A stretch of DNA of 64,000 nt from Heloderma charlesbogerti (GCA_026122225.1 JANEZZ010002242.1:468220-532219); one strand, 5' to 3'; counted from the stretch's first letter, positions 1 to 11,260 are shown. Notes: a model not told the origin generated them from the sequence alone. Translations and numbers: made by a program.

Positions 1-606
1 CCACATCTAAAAAAATATAATTGTAGAGCTGGAAAAAGTGCATAAAAGGGCAACTAAAATGATCAAGGGACTGCAGCGTGTCCCCTATGAAAGAAAGTTA
101 CAACAGCTGGGATTGTTTAGCTTGGAAAAAAAGAAGGTAAGGGGAGACATGACAGAGGTGTACAAAATAATGCATGGTGTGGAGAATGTGGGTAGGGAGA
201 CATTTTTCTCCCTCTCTCAAAATACTAGAACCCAGGGTCATCCTATGAAGCTGATTGGCAGGAGATTCAGGACAGATAAAAGGAAGTACTTCTTCACACA
301 GCACATAGTTAAACTATGGAATTTGCTACTACAGGCTTAGTGATGGCCACCAATTTGGATGGCTTTACAAGGGAGTTGGACAAATTCTTAAAGTCTATCA
401 ATGGCAACTAGTTCTGATGGCTATGTGCTACCTCCAGTACCTGAGGCAGTAAGCCTATGAACACCAGTTGCTGGGGAATATGGGTGGGAGGGTGCTGTTG
501 TGCTTGTGGGTTTGACAGCTGGTTGGCCACTGTGTGAACAGAATGCTGGACTAGATGGACCCTTGGACTGATCTGGCATGGCTCTTCTTATGTTCTTATG
601 TTCTTA
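1..606 (+). mobile_element. CR1-like LINE, 3' terminal fragment (5' truncated)
   Basis: The frame at 38-340 reads like the C-terminal end of a CR1-clade reverse transcriptase: a KRATKMIKGL stretch, then a YERKLQQLGLFSLEKKKVRGDM block, then a region ending in KLWNLL. Known CR1 proteins end the same way. The non-coding tail resembles reptile CR1 3' UTRs and ends in the octamer-like repeat TATGTTCT at about 589-606, the tail type CR1 elements carry instead of poly-A. The fragment begins at or before the window edge and lacks the catalytic YADD region, so it is dead. An L1 remnant starts directly after it. Confidence 0.85.
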
Positions 607-2240
607 CTTGGGGTAAGGTTAACATACTTAAGATGCATTTCTTGCCACAGTTAATTTATGTACTATGTCGTAGGGATGTCCGCGGAATCCACCGTGGACT
701 CCAATGAGGCCGAATTGCAGTGAATTCCGGCCCCCAAAGTCCGCGGCGGAATTAATGCACTTGCCTGTGCCTCTCTGGACTGAATATCCACCCGCAGCTG
801 GTTCCATTCTGCCATCTGTGCGGAACCCGGAAGTAAGTGATTGGATGCAAATGGCGTCCACTATGCTGTTTGCGTCCCCATTTTTCCTCGCGATAGGCTA
901 CACGTCTCTATTTACATAGATACTTACATGGCCTATCGCATGAAAAAACAGGGATGCAAACGGCGTAGTGGACACCATTTGCGTCCCTGGTTTTTCACGC
1001 AACAGGCTACATAAGTATCTACGTAAATAGAGATGCGCAGACGATCGTGAGGAAAAATGGGGATGCAAATGGCGTAGCTGATGCCATTTGCGTCCAGAGA
1101 GCACTGTAGGAGCTGGGACGGAGCCAGCCAGCTCGGATTCCAGGGGGAGGAATGGATCACCTCCCCCCCTGGTGGATGCGAGGTAAGGGGATCCGTACAT
1201 CCTGACTATGTAGTATTCCTTTATGCATTCTCCATACATACTTTCAGGAACTTTATGCAGCATTTTGGAAGTTTATTTGGGTGTGTGTGTATGTATCCTC
1301 CTCGCTTCTCACAGAAGAGAAGCTGCCAATCAAGGAGGGAGGATTTAATTTTCCAGATCTTAATTTATATTGTAAGGGTTATTTGTTAACTTGTACCAAT
1401 GACTGGAAAACAGCTTTTTCTTTTAATACTCCTCCATTGATTGTTTTGGAGTCACCTTATTTGGCATTTCTTTCTGGGTGGATGGCATTAGGATCTAAGT
1501 ATATTAAAAAGAAAGGAATGGCCCCACTAACGATTTTAGCAGCAAGAGAGACTTGGTATACAATGTCTCATCAGCTGCAGTTTGATCCATATTCCCATGC
1601 TAAATTAACTTCATGGCAGAATTCAGTCTTGAAAATAGAGAGACGGCCTTTTATGTGAGGAATTGGGATGATAGTGGAATTTATGCTTTAGACCAGATTG
1701 AATGACAGGTTTTTACCATTTTCAGTATTGTGGATTAGATATAATTTACTGTCTAGTGGTAGTTAGCAGAATATTCGGCTATAGCATTTGTTGGAGTCTA
1801 TATATGCGATGAGTGCTTCTGCGCTTGCCACACTGTTGGAAGAATTAATTGATTCTTTACAGAAAGCTAAGCCTACAACAGCTGTTTATAAAAGTCTTTT
1901 GGAATGTAGTAAAGTAGATGTTCAGAATGTCAGAGTGGAATGGAAAAGGGATTTCAAATGTTTTATACAGTTTAATAAATGGAAAGTTGCCTTAGTATCC
2001 ATATATACTATTTCTGTAGATTTAAAATTGAGGCTGATTCAACAAAAAATGATGTTTCATGTATACACCACAGGGGCTTGCTAAGAAGAAGCTGGCTAGC
2101 TCTTCCAGATGCTCGCGATATAATGATGACCACTGTGGAATATGATGTTGTCATGTCCTGTAGTGGCTTCCCTTTTCTTGGAAGTCATTGCTTGTATATC
2201 TTTTGTTCTTTAAGTAATAGCTGATGTTCCCGCACTTTTA
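607..2240 (+). pseudogene. L1-clade LINE ORF2 C-terminal remnant, split by a hAT-like insertion
   Basis: Sequence at about 608-670 encodes WGKVNILKMHFLPQLIYVL. After the insertion at 671-1205 the frame resumes with IPLCILHTYFQELYAAFWKFIW, then EGGFNFPDLNLYCKGY near 1336-1380. Further down, KLRLIQQKMMFHVYTTGAC near 2027-2082 matches the conserved L1 'R.IQ.K..HR.Y.TP' segment before the C-terminal cysteine region. These blocks occur in this order in L1-type ORF2 proteins downstream of the polymerase domain. Frameshifts and stops (for example after 1658) show decay. Removing the insertion and one duplicate restores continuity of the L1 block, which supports both calls. Confidence 0.82.
671..1205 (-). 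mobile_element. Family A hAT-like non-autonomous element, copy A1 (in L1)
   Basis: The 535-bp element begins TAGGGATGTCCGC and ends GTACATCCTGA, a decayed TIR. It is flanked by an 8-bp target duplication with one mismatch, CTATGTCG (663-670) and CTATGTAG (1206-1213). The interior at 850-1100 is a chain of imperfect inverted repeats: CGATAGGCTACA-type arms alternate with CAAATGGCGT-type and GCCATTTGCGTCC-type arms. The right end has a splice-donor-like GAGGTAAGG at 1180-1188. Minus orientation is assigned because the end that holds the ATG segment in better copies lies on the left. No transposase is present. The 8-bp duplication and TIR type fit the hAT superfamily. Confidence 0.85.
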
Positions 2241-2942
2241 AATTCACCCCTCTGATGTGGGGATTAGTGGGTGGACAGCAAAGGTGGATACTGAGAGCCT
2301 TTGTAGCTGCAAAGAGATGGAGGATGCAATCCTATGGAATCTGAACTCGGAAGCGGCCAACTATCCAATGCAAGCCGAGTGGAGCAAGGAGCGGATTGGA
2401 GTGGGGAGGGACGGCACATAGGAAACATCATAACAATGCTTCTGTGGCCTCCTCGCCTCCCTGCTCCTGGGAATGTCCCCTTTTTGCCTGCTCCACTCTG
2501 CTCTTACGAGCACGGAGCTGGAGACAACCTGCATTTTGCCACTGAAATTCAGTGGCTGCAAAAAGGGGCCTATTAAGCTTTAAAACCATTTTTAAACAGA
2601 ACCATTTTTTGATTCCACCAAATTTAGGTGACAAATGGGCAGTTTATGCCACTGCAACACCACATTCAAAAGCGGTGGGGGTTGGGGTTGGGGTGCAGCA
2701 GCAGCTGCGCACCGGGGGGGGGGACCGCATGTTGCCCACCTCTAATCTAGATTCTGGTTTAAATATTTAACAGTTTGAAATGCCACAAATAGAAGATAAA
2801 TACTGACTTTGTCCTTGTGCAAAGTTGAAACACCAGCATTCTCACCACCTTTCCACATAAATATCTCTAAGTAGGACACCACTTGTTTGTTGGTTTATTT
2901 ATTTGTTACATTTCTGTTGGCATGAACCAACCCACACACTAT
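2241..2942. other. No gene seen; small repeat traces
   Basis: This stretch follows the L1 remnant and may include its 3' UTR. A GCAATCCTATGG motif at about 2325 is the left end of a palindromic MITE family seen elsewhere in this window, but no matching right end is visible. A run of about ten G residues lies near 2701-2710. Short open frames here have no recognisable homology. Confidence 0.4.
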
Positions 2943-3345
2943 GCTCTGCATCTAAGACCCTCCTCCGGGAGCTGCCTCCGAGAGAGGCTTGGAGGGCAGC
3001 AAGAAGAGAGAGGGCCTTCTCGGTTGTGGCTCCCCATTTATGGAATAATCTCCCTGATGAGGCCTGCCTGGTGCCAGCATTGTCATCTTTTTGGTGCCAG
3101 GTTAAAACTGCCCTCTTCTCTCAGGCATTTGGCAACATATAATGAGTCTCTTGATTGTCTCTGGTTGACTGTTTTTGTTTTAGATATATGTTATTGTTGT
3201 TGTGCGTTATTTGTTCTATGTTATTACATGAATGGTTTCATATTTTATTTAATGTATTTTAAGGATTTTTAATTTTTGTGAACTGCCTAGAGAGCTTTGG
3301 CTATGGGGCGGTATAGAAATATAATGAATGAATGAATTTAATCCA
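2943..3345 (+). mobile_element. L2-like LINE, 3' end
   Basis: The short frame encodes a LRELPPREAWRAARRERAFSVVAPHLWNNLPDEA block, the C-terminal signature of squamate L2-type ORF2 proteins. It is followed by an AT-rich 3' UTR with GAACTGCCTAGAGAGCTTTGG and a GGGCGGTATAGAAAT motif, ending in an AATGAATGAATGAA tail at about 3320-3338. The same tail motif recurs at 46200-46260 and, reversed, at 6925, 19683 and 37435. The copy is heavily 5' truncated. Confidence 0.85.
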
Positions 3346-5488
3346 CCCAGTAACTAATTTTCTCTGGGTGTATTTGACCACTTAACCAGTTAACCCATAC
3401 TGTGGGAAGAACTGAGTGTTTGGAACAACGGTAAGCCAGTTATCAGAATTCTTCCAATCCTTTCACACTTCTGTTATAGTTCTTAATGAAATATTTCCAT
3501 TATTAAGGTACTGAGAATGAGATGCTAGATGAATTCGATCGTTACCAATTCCACTATGAACTGACATGATCTGTACCTCCCAGACTAATGTGGAAATTGA
3601 AATGTAGTCATCCACCAACATTCGGGCTTCTCAGAGGTCCTGACACAATTCTCAGTCTCAAAGGGCATATCAAAATATGTTTAACATGTGACTTTTGAGA
3701 GAGAATAAAAGATTCTGTAGAAATCTGTATTTTGAGAGAAAATATGTTAAAAAATATTTAAATGCAAATTGTGTTGAGTTTTCTTTTCCTTAGAAACAAA
3801 CAAACAGATTAATGCAAAAATGGATGGAACTGCATTACAGGTGAACACATACAGAAGTGTTATGTGGCAGGATCCTACACTGCCCACACACCAGCTGGAC
3901 CACGGTTAGTACAATGGGAGCCAGAGCTTCTAAAAGCAATCCTGGAAACTACTGGGAATGCTCATTTCTGGAATGGGGCAGATCAGTGGAACTTGAACGA
4001 GGGAACTCCGCTGACATGACCCGATTTGGAAATGACAGTTTTCCACTCATTTTCAGGGTTGCTTTTAGAACTGATAGTTCCCCATTGTGCTAGCGGTGAG
4101 TCCCACTGGCACAATGGAATGATGGCCCAGTGGCCCTGTTGAATACTGTCCATGGACTGGAAGTAAATTGGTTCACCCATCGCTACTGAGAAGTCAATGG
4201 ACAGATGTTTTCACAGGACGGATGTTTTCACAGCCTCCAGTCTCCACCTTCAAAGTATATTAACCATGATTTGAACTTCAGTTCTCATCAGCCCCAGACA
4301 GCATGGCAAATGGTCAGGAATGCTGGGAGTTGTAGTCTAAAACATCTGGAGAGCACCAGGTTGGGGAATGCTGTCCTACAATATAAAATGTAGGTGATAA
4401 AGTCTGATGTTGGTCAAATAAACTAATCTTATTGGATAGGTAGTTGCAGTTTTTGGATATCCTCTGGATGGTATGGCACTGCAAACCTACTCAAGCCATA
4501 CAAAATATTTATTTTGAATTGTCAGAGACACCGCTCTAACATATAATTCATAATGAAAGCTCAACAATAAAGAGACCATTGTTTTAGATCAAATTCAATT
4601 TTATTTAACATTGGGTTCACATTAGCATTTTGTTGATGTCAGGGGCTGCAATTACTCCCAGATGCAACTGAGCATAGTTAATTCTGAAAGGACATTTGTT
4701 TAAGATGAACTCATTTTGCAAATCCTCAAGGGGCATAGTTTTTCATTTCCTTCAACTTATCTATAAACCAGAAGTAAAGGAGAATCTATCATCTACTTGA
4801 AGCACTTGGATGTTAGATGCAGCTGGATCCATAATGTTAATACGAAGTCCTACCCTTGAAGTTATATTTGAGAACTTTCCTCTTTAACCTTGATGCCTTT
4901 AATTCAGGAGTAGTCAAACTTTTTGGGCTATGAGACCATTTTGCAATTTGAGAATCTGTCCTGGGCACCACCACAAAATGGATACTATGGAAGTCGTGGC
5001 AAAGGACAAGTGACCTGCCCCAAAGACTGAGTACAAAGCAGAAGTGGGGTCTGAGCACTGAACGACTCCTTTGAACCCACCATTTTCAGCACCAGCAGAA
5101 ACCTATTTCACTGCAATCCCAGCTGCCAGTAAGAAAATGTGTTAATTTTTACAAAGGGGGTGGTAGGGCACCAAGAAATGTGTCCAGGGGTGCATTAATG
5201 CTTGTGAGCACCATTTGTCTACTCCTACTTTAATGTGTCTGTCTCCCCTCTTATTTTACAAACCATAGGTTCAAACACCAAATTAAATAATATAGCAGAG
5301 AAAGGATTGACAACCTTGCCAGGTTCCTTCCTGTAAATCCATAATTTTAGAAGTATCTCTGGGGCTGGCTCCAGGTTTTGTGGGTGCCTGGGTGACAGGG
5401 CATCAGTGTGCCCTTCCTGGTGGTACTACAAATTTGGTACGTCTGTCTCCTAACCACACACCTTCTCTCTCTGGACTTTTCCTCAAAC
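3346..5488. other. Mostly unique AT-rich DNA with repeat fragments
   Basis: There is no coding signal. A fragment near 3550-3620 (GATCTGTACCTCCCAGACTAA) resembles pieces at 9150 and 12240 and is probably an old hAT-related remnant. A half copy of the E-type MITE lies at 4278-4373. The remainder looks non-repetitive by eye. Confidence 0.4.
4278..4373 (+). mobile_element. E-type short hAT-like MITE, partial
   Basis: The segment runs CATCAGCCCCAGACAGCATGG … GGGAGTTGTAGTCTAAAACA … CACCAGGTTGGGGAATGCTG. This is the right arm of the palindromic family whose complete copy is at 19851-19987. Only the latter two thirds are recognisable here. Confidence 0.65.
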
Positions 5489-5892
5489 TAGCGATGCTGG
5501 AGAAATTCAAGACAGACTAAAATGAGCTTGGATTTCTAAGAATCTGACCTGTGGAATCCATTGCAGAGCGACCCCCTCAGGCCGTGTGGAGTCAGTGGAC
5601 TTTCAGATTATTTTTTTTTTTATTTTCCTGAAATGTATGCATATTTATTCATAGAATAATATGCACGTTTCTGCTGAAGAAAAGTTGAATGGAATGGGGG
5701 ACAATACGCTAAATGTTATGTACTAAGGTAAATTATGTAAATTGTTATGAAACCTCTTACATAATTATTTGCGTATTTTTCTGCATGACAAAAAAAAATC
5801 ACATTTGTCTGTGAGTGGATGACAGACCCAAAGGCACCTGATAATCTGTGAAACACAGACGGAGTGGATTTTACACAGTCCATACATCCCTA
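5489..5892. mobile_element. Family C hAT-like MITE
   Basis: The element begins TAGCGATGCTGGAGAAATTC and ends CCATACATCCCTA. Its internal text (GATTTCTAAGAATCTGACC; CACCTGATAATCTGTGAAAC; GGATTTTACACAGTCC) is shared with copies at 41015-41400 and 46460-47144. The flanking octamers CCTCAAAC and TGTCCAAC match at only 5 of 8 positions, so the boundaries rest on the TIRs and family similarity. It is non-coding. Confidence 0.6.
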
Positions 5893-6298
5893 TGTCCAAC
5901 AAAACAAGCTCCTTTTGTTGTCAAAGAGCAATACAAACTTCTGGACTTCACTGGTCGCCTTTTATAATGCTTTGTAAAAAAAAAAAAAAATCCCTACAGA
6001 ATTTCTACTACCAGTGTGACTCAACCTGACAGCAGAATGAATGACACACATGGAATTATCCCACTTGACCTCAAGAGAGCTCTGAAAGGCAAGATCAAGC
6101 AAGAGTGACTTGTGAAGAGGAAGAGATGAAGAGCAATTCAGTCAGGCTGATGCTGCTTGTGATCGTAGGTTCATGTTCTATATTATCCACAGATTTTCTT
6201 ACCATCGTGCCCCTTGTAAAATATGCTGGATCTCTAGTGAGATATGGGTGCATGTTAGGTGATTGGTTAAGCCATAGAGAAAGGACAATACCTACCAA

Positions 6299-6659
6299 CA
6301 GGGCCGGTGTCAAAGGTAGGCAGGGGCATCTGCTGAGGACCCACAATCTAGTAGGGGCCCACTGACAAGAGGCCCATGGAGTTGTTCCACCTTTCACCAT
6401 TGCATCCTGCATGTTCACCTGTCTCTTGCTCTTCTCCAGATAATGCCAGTGTTGAGAAGGAGGAGCAGTAGATGCCACTGCCAACTTGTTCATGGCTCTC
6501 TGCCTGCCATGCAAGCATGTGATAGCAAAGATGTGAGACAGGTGAGGAGTAACAACAGCTTGTGACAATGGTGGAGATAAGGTAGACTCACTGAGGGAGG
6601 GGGCCCCTTCAGGGTCTCTTGCCCAAGGGCCCTCACAAACCTGGAGCTGGCACTGTCTG
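6299..6659. mobile_element. Possible short DNA transposon fragment (CAGGGCCGGTG… ends)
   Basis: The left end CAGGGCCGGTGTCAAAGG and the right end GAGCTGGCACTGTCTG are roughly inverted, as in hAT-type MITEs. Internal GGGGCCC-rich text (TAGGGGCCCACTGACAAGAGG) resembles a common reptile repeat. No target duplication was found. The 220-codon minus-strand open frame spanning it has no recognisable domain and is not called as a gene. Confidence 0.35.
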
Positions 6660-6924
6660 TCAATATTAAAAATAGGTATGCAAGAGCTTTCAAATTGCCC
6701 CCCAGTTCCTGCTTCCCTCAGGCTTCCCCCCGCCCCCACATTACTGGCCATCTCCATGGCATAAAAGTCCTTGTGAGCCCCTTAATTTTTTTAAATGTTC
6801 ATTGTCAAATTAAAACATTTGCATTTAACACACTGAGATTGCTGAGAGGAAAGGCCTCATCATAAGGTGAACATTTCAAGAAAATGTAGGCTAGGGAGAT
6901 AGCTAACACAGAAAAGCCTTTGAG

Positions 6925-7100
6925 TTATTTACTTATTATGCATTTAATGTATTAAATGCGTCATAAAGTAAATTTCTCTAGGCATTGTACAGTATAATTT
7001 AAAATATAATAATAACATAATAAAATACCATAAAAGCACAATTAAAACAATAATGTAAACACTCATAGACATACCAACACAGCATAAAATGCAGTAAATA
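6925..7100 (-). mobile_element. L2-like LINE 3' UTR fragment
   Basis: On the minus strand this is an AT-rich tail ending with the 'CTAGG CATTGTACAGTAT AATTTAAAATA' type of sequence that accompanies L2 3' ends. It compares with 19683-19780 and 37435-37600. No ORF portion remains. Confidence 0.5.
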
Positions 7101-7113
7101 AATACAGTAAGGG

Positions 7114-7243
7114 CGCAATCCTATGCATGGTTAGACAGAAAAGAAGTTCTACAACTCCCAGCATTCCCTAGCCAGCCATGCCAGCTGGGGAATGGTGGAA
7201 GTTGTAGGACTTTTAAAATGCCTAAACATACATAGATTGTGAC
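7114..7243. mobile_element. Palindromic MITE with GCAATCCTATGCA ends (type H)
   Basis: The left arm reads GCAATCCTATGCATGGTTAG then CTACAACTCCCAGCATTCC. The right arm is its diverged reverse complement, through GGAATGGTGGAAGTTGTAGG to ACATAGATTGTGAC. The whole 130 bp folds on itself. A near-perfect copy is at 59116-59276 and partial copies are at 37078, 57230 and 58978. Confidence 0.7.
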
Positions 7244-7730
7244 CTAAATAAAGCACATGAAGCCTTTCTTCACATGGAGCTTTTATCCTGCGAATGAGAT
7301 TGATCCTTCACGGATGTTCGTGGCTCTTTACATGATGCTGTGACCCTCCAGGGCATCTCCTGTACTAAATCACTTTGTTCTGTTTATAGATAGATCGCAG
7401 ATAATGAGCTATCAAATTACCCCATTGTGTTCCGCTTTAGTTCCCTCCATGAAAAGAGGAAAAGCGGCAAGAAGAGGGGTGAGATCAATGAAAGATAATG
7501 GAAGATTCAGATACGGGGAGAAGGAGGGGGGAAAGGAAGCAGGTGAAAAAGGGAGTCGTCGTGATCCTGCATTTAAAATGGATGCCGAAAGCCCCGGTTT
7601 AAATGCAGGAATTTAGGCTGGTCTAGAGATGCCCTAAGTCAGTAAGTAAATAAATAAACAAAATGGATGCAAGAACTAAAACCACCATGAGATACAAGAG
7701 TTAAAACCACTTAAACACTTGTTGTTGTTG

Positions 7731-7965
7731 TTTATTCGGTCAGTCGCTTCCGACTCTTCGTGAGTCCATGGACCAGCCCACGCCAGAGCTTCCTGTCGGC
7801 CGTTGCCACCCCCAGCTCCCCCAAGGTCGAGCCTGTCACCTCCAGAACATCATCCATCCACCTTGCCCTTGGTCAGCCCCTCTTCCTTTTGCCTTCCGCT
7901 TTCCCTAGCATCAGCATCTTCTCCAGGGTGTCCTGTCTTCTCATTATGTGGCCAAATACTTTAAA
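7731..7965 (-). mobile_element. RTE-clade LINE 3' end (BovB relative)
   Basis: It starts with a GTTGTTGTTGTTTATTCGGTC tail. On the minus strand it encodes a diverged version of the RTE C-terminus, with landmarks GACTCTTCGTGAGTCCATGG and CTTTTGCCTTCCGCTTTCCC. It resembles the BovB tails at 8570, 32089 and 58507 in layout but is a different subfamily. It is 5' truncated. Confidence 0.75.
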
Positions 7966-7984
7966 AGCCTGGGAGAACAAAAAC

Positions 7985-8157
7985 GTCATTGCCTGGTGCC
8001 AAAAAGACAGCAGTGTAGCACAGGGCAAGCTCCCCTGGAGAGAGCATTCCAGAGCTTGAGGGCTGCCACTGAAGAATCCCTCTCTCTTGTCATCACACTC
8101 TGAGCATCAGAGCGAGAGAGCACTCGAAGAAGGGCTTCTGCGCAAGACCCTATGGCA
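7985..8157 (-). mobile_element. L2-like LINE fragment, C-terminal coding end
   Basis: The minus strand encodes LRVLSRSDAQSVMTRERDSSVAALKLWNALSRGACPVLHCCLFGTRQ. This is a decayed form of the 'ERAFSVVAPQLWNSLPREVR' ending seen in the L2 copies at 2943, 24100-24290 and 25797. Confidence 0.6.
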
Positions 8158-8165
8158 CAGGTAGG

Positions 8166-8924
8166 TAAGGATGTCTGCATTTCATAATATCCGCCCCATC
8201 TGCCTTTTGCAGATTGGCAGCTGCCTTTCGCTCTGTCATCTGCTCATTGGCAGAACTGGATTTTTTCCAGTTTCCTGAATTTGTGAAAATTTGCACCAAT
8301 CCCCCCCAAATGCACCCCCCCCCAATACGCATTTTCATGTTTTAGCATATGGGGGAAATCCGCATTTTTTGTCAGTTTTTTTTCGGTTTACGTATTTTTC
8401 TATAACTAAATTTGCATAAAATTCCATAAAGTAAAAAAGAAAAGAAAAAAGTAGTCCACAAGTCTGTGGAATGACTCAGGAAAAGCCAGTCTGCTGTGGA
8501 AACCAGAGGTTGGATTCATAGAAATCTGAACTAATTTGATTCTATTGCAGATTTCTCCAACATCCCTATTGTTGTTGTTCAGTAGTTCAGTCATGTCCGA
8601 CTCTTCGTGACCCCATGGACCATAGCATGCCAGGCCTTCCTGTCCTGCGCACTCTCCCGGAGCGTGCTCAAGTTCATATTCATTGCATCGGTGATGCTAT
8701 CTAGCCATCTCATCCTCTGCCGTCCCCTTCTCCTTTTGCCTTCAGTCTTTCCCAGCATCAGGGTCTTTTCCAGAGAGTTTTCTCTTCGCATTAGGTGGCC
8801 AAAATATTTGAGCTTCAGCATCTGTCCTTCCAATGAGCACTCAGGTGCTGGAGAAGACTGTTACGAGTCCCCTGGACTGCAAGGAGGTCAAATCAGTCAA
8901 TCCTAAAGGAAATCAACATCCCTA
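8166..8924. mobile_element. Family C hAT-like MITE interrupted by BovB
   Basis: The element begins TAAGGATGTCTGCATTTC and ends CAACATCCCTA. Flanking octamers are CAGGTAGG (8158-8165) and TAGGTAGG (8925-8932), one mismatch. The end-proximal text GATTTCTCCAACATCCCTA and GCAGACTGGCTTTTCCTG (reverse complement) link it to the copy at 41015-41400. A BovB tail was inserted within its last few bases and duplicated CAACATCCCTAT. The element without the insertion is about 400 bp. Confidence 0.75.
8570..8913 (-). mobile_element. BovB (RTE) LINE 3' fragment
   Basis: The minus strand encodes MLKLKYFGHLMRRENSLEKT and then GKTEGKRRRGRQRMRWLDSI…HGVTKSRT, the C-terminus of BovB ORF2 downstream of the reverse transcriptase. 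The 3' end is the GTTGTTGTTCAG tail at 8570. A perfect 12-bp duplication CAACATCCCTAT (8558-8569, 8914-8925) flanks it, as expected for target-primed insertion. Severe 5' truncation leaves 344 bp. Confidence 0.92.
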
Positions 8925-9123
8925 TAGGTAGGTACATATGGAGGGAGGTGTTCTGTCAAGTACTGAGGTCCCATGTATCAAAAACCAATAGATGAATAGA
9001 TGGGTTGGATGAAACAAGCTCAAGGAGTGACGGTACAACTCCTTTCCCCCAAAGGTTCTGGTGCTTCTGGGGCTTTGCTCATAATTTTCTGGAGCTTTAA
9101 AAATCCCCAGGTCGGGTAAGCTG

Positions 9124-9507
9124 CAGGGATACTGGACAACTTCATTTGGTTCATTTTTAAGTGAATCAGCCTAATTTGCACTTCCCAGACTAATATGCAG
9201 ATTAGAACATAGGTATGCTTCAGATACTGCAGTTCTCTGAATTTTGCAGTGCGGTTCCCCGCTCAAAAATTGTGTACAAAAAAGGAGCATATATTAGGGA
9301 ATGTTGCATACATAAATGTGGATATTAGGGAACATTGCCTACACAACTATATATTAGGGAAAGTTGTGTACAAAAGAAAGTGCAGATTTTCCTGCAGTTT
9401 AAAAAAGAAAATTAGCAGGACGATGCAGAAACTGGATGGAACAGACTCATGGATGAATATATGTGAAACTGACACAGACTGGATATAGACTGATTTGTAC
9501 ATCCCTA
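9124..9507. mobile_element. hAT-like MITE (family C relative)
   Basis: The right end is clear, GATTTGTACATCCCTA. The proposed left end is CAGGGATACTGG, with flanks GTAAGCTG and GGAAGATG matching at 6 of 8. The interior carries several ATATTAGGGAA-type short repeats at 9290-9365. The GACACAGACTGGATATAGAC block also occurs at 12481-12500. Confidence 0.5.
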
Positions 9508-9626
9508 GGAAGATGGTGATTGCTTAGCTTTCTCCCTAAGCAGCTTTGTGTTCTGGACTTGAACAAAAAGCTACATACAGACTTAAGGCAATCTGTTGCA
9601 GTACAGCCAGCATTACTTGTAGGACA

Positions 9627-9805
9627 GACCATAGCTTAGTGGTAGACACAAGCTTTACATGCAGAAAGCCTCAGATTCAATTCCTGGAATCTCCAGTTAA
9701 AAAGATCATGTAACAACAAGTGATGGACGCTGCTAGTCAGAATCGATACTGGGCTAGACAGACAAATAGTGTGATCTGGTATAATACAGCCTCTTGTGTT
9801 CCTAA
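9627..9805 (+). mobile_element. tRNA-derived SINE
   Basis: The head CATAGCTTAGTGGTAGACAC resembles a pol III A box, and CAGATTCAATTCC resembles a B box. These are followed by a body with GGCTAGACAGACAAATAGTGTG and a tail GCCTCTTGTGTTC. The same family lies at 30233 (+), 34799 (-), 40335 (-) and 57432 (-). It is a retroposon, not a functional tRNA gene. Confidence 0.8.
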
Positions 9806-11256
9806 ATTATGAATAAATTTAGAACTCCTGAGTCCTGGCAGAAAAATGTGTGTAGTGTTCTCCAAAGACATTTGTAATTGCTGATCTGTATTTGAATCCA
9901 GCTGAGGGCAGTTTGCCCATCACTTTGAAAAACATGGTGGCCAGGATTTGGAAACTGGGAGGGTGGTTCAGAGGATCACTGTAGAAATGGTAAAAGGACT
10001 AGTTCTCCAATAGAAGGGACCTTGTTAGTCCCAGAACTATTAATACATTGTGTAATAATATAAATTTGAATGATACCATTCTTCTATTATATAGAACAAA
10101 AGATAGATGTAAAAAGATATAATGGGATGCATTTTAGAAGGGGACAGATATGTTATTTTGCTGAGCCACAGTAGGAAGAAATGCACCAGTGACTGTGTTT
10201 GGGGGAGATGGAGGGGAAAAACGTAGCTTCACTTTCAAGGGAGTAGAAAGCATGGAATGGGTTTTCTAAGCTAATGCTAAATAGAGCATCCTTGTTTTCA
10301 TTCACAGTTCACACTATTAGGTTGGTGGTGGAGAACACTTTTTACCACTGAGAACTTTATGAGCACATACGCATGCACACACACAAGAATTGCCATGCTG
10401 AATTTGTCCAATGGTTCATTCAGTCCACCATTTGTCTCCAACAACATGACTGAAGGGGACCCATGACTGTACTTTGCAGAAGTACAAAATATTTTCAGGA
10501 ACAAAACGACAACAATGCTCAAACGGCCCAATCAGGATAGAGCATGCTCAGTAGCCATGGCATGTTGACTGCCAGTTGGAAAAGAAATGGTGGTGTGGAG
10601 TATCATTCCCTGTTTGACCTCCTTATAGTAACCCAGAGGAAGGCATGGCTGGCTGGGCTGTTAGAAACCCTGAACAGGAGCACTTCTGCAAAGAGGTGAG
10701 GATACATGGCAATGTTTCATTGCAGGTCCCACTTGTTTTTACCTAAAATCAGTTGGGCTACCAGGGTTAAGGGGTCCCTGGGCAAGATGACCTCTGGGGG
10801 ATCCCTCACCCACACACTTCTGGGTGCTCCATGGCCAGTTTCTCTCTCCCGTTTCTCCCCCACTGACACTCTTTCTTGCCTCCTGACACTATTTCTCCTA
10901 CTGTGCTCTTCCCTCCCCTGAGCTCTCTCTCTCTGACACTCACTTCTCCTTCCCTCCCTCTCTCTCCCCCTCCCTCCCTCTGTCTCTTCAGTCTTTCTCT
11001 TACTTTCCTCAGTGTTTGCTCTCCTCCCCTTACCAACAGGGAGCAGCACCTTTCCTTCCCCTGTCCCTCTTTCTTTTACATTTCAGAAGAGGGGGTGTAG
11101 TGTGGAGGAAGCTGTAGTCACATCTGGCATCTCCCCAGTCCCCAGAGTGCCTCTGGGCACACATACAGCCACCTAGAGACTCTTTGGAGAAATGAAGATG
11201 CTGGGTGCAACTGTAGCTTCCCCTGCAGTGTGCCTGATCTCTTCTAAAGTTAAAAG

Positions 11257-11260
<4 letters not shown>
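9806..11260. other. No gene seen; polypyrimidine-rich tract inside
   Basis: The stretch is unique DNA to the eye. From about 10850 to 11020 the plus strand is strongly CT-rich with CTCCCTCCCTCTCTC runs. This accounts for the long Arg/Glu-rich minus-strand frames, which are not called as genes. Confidence 0.45.

Noticed and set aside
6095..6757. 220-codon open frame on the minus strand
   Set aside because: No recognisable domain, overlaps a probable repeat fragment, has no splice-site context, and its composition looks like translated non-coding DNA.
9627..9700. tRNA gene
   Set aside because: A- and B-box-like motifs are present, but it is followed by a SINE body and repeated at four other sites, so it is a retroposon head.
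10717..11049. Arg/Glu-rich minus-strand frames
   Set aside because: They arise from a CT-rich tract (about 10850-11020); no protein family resemblance.
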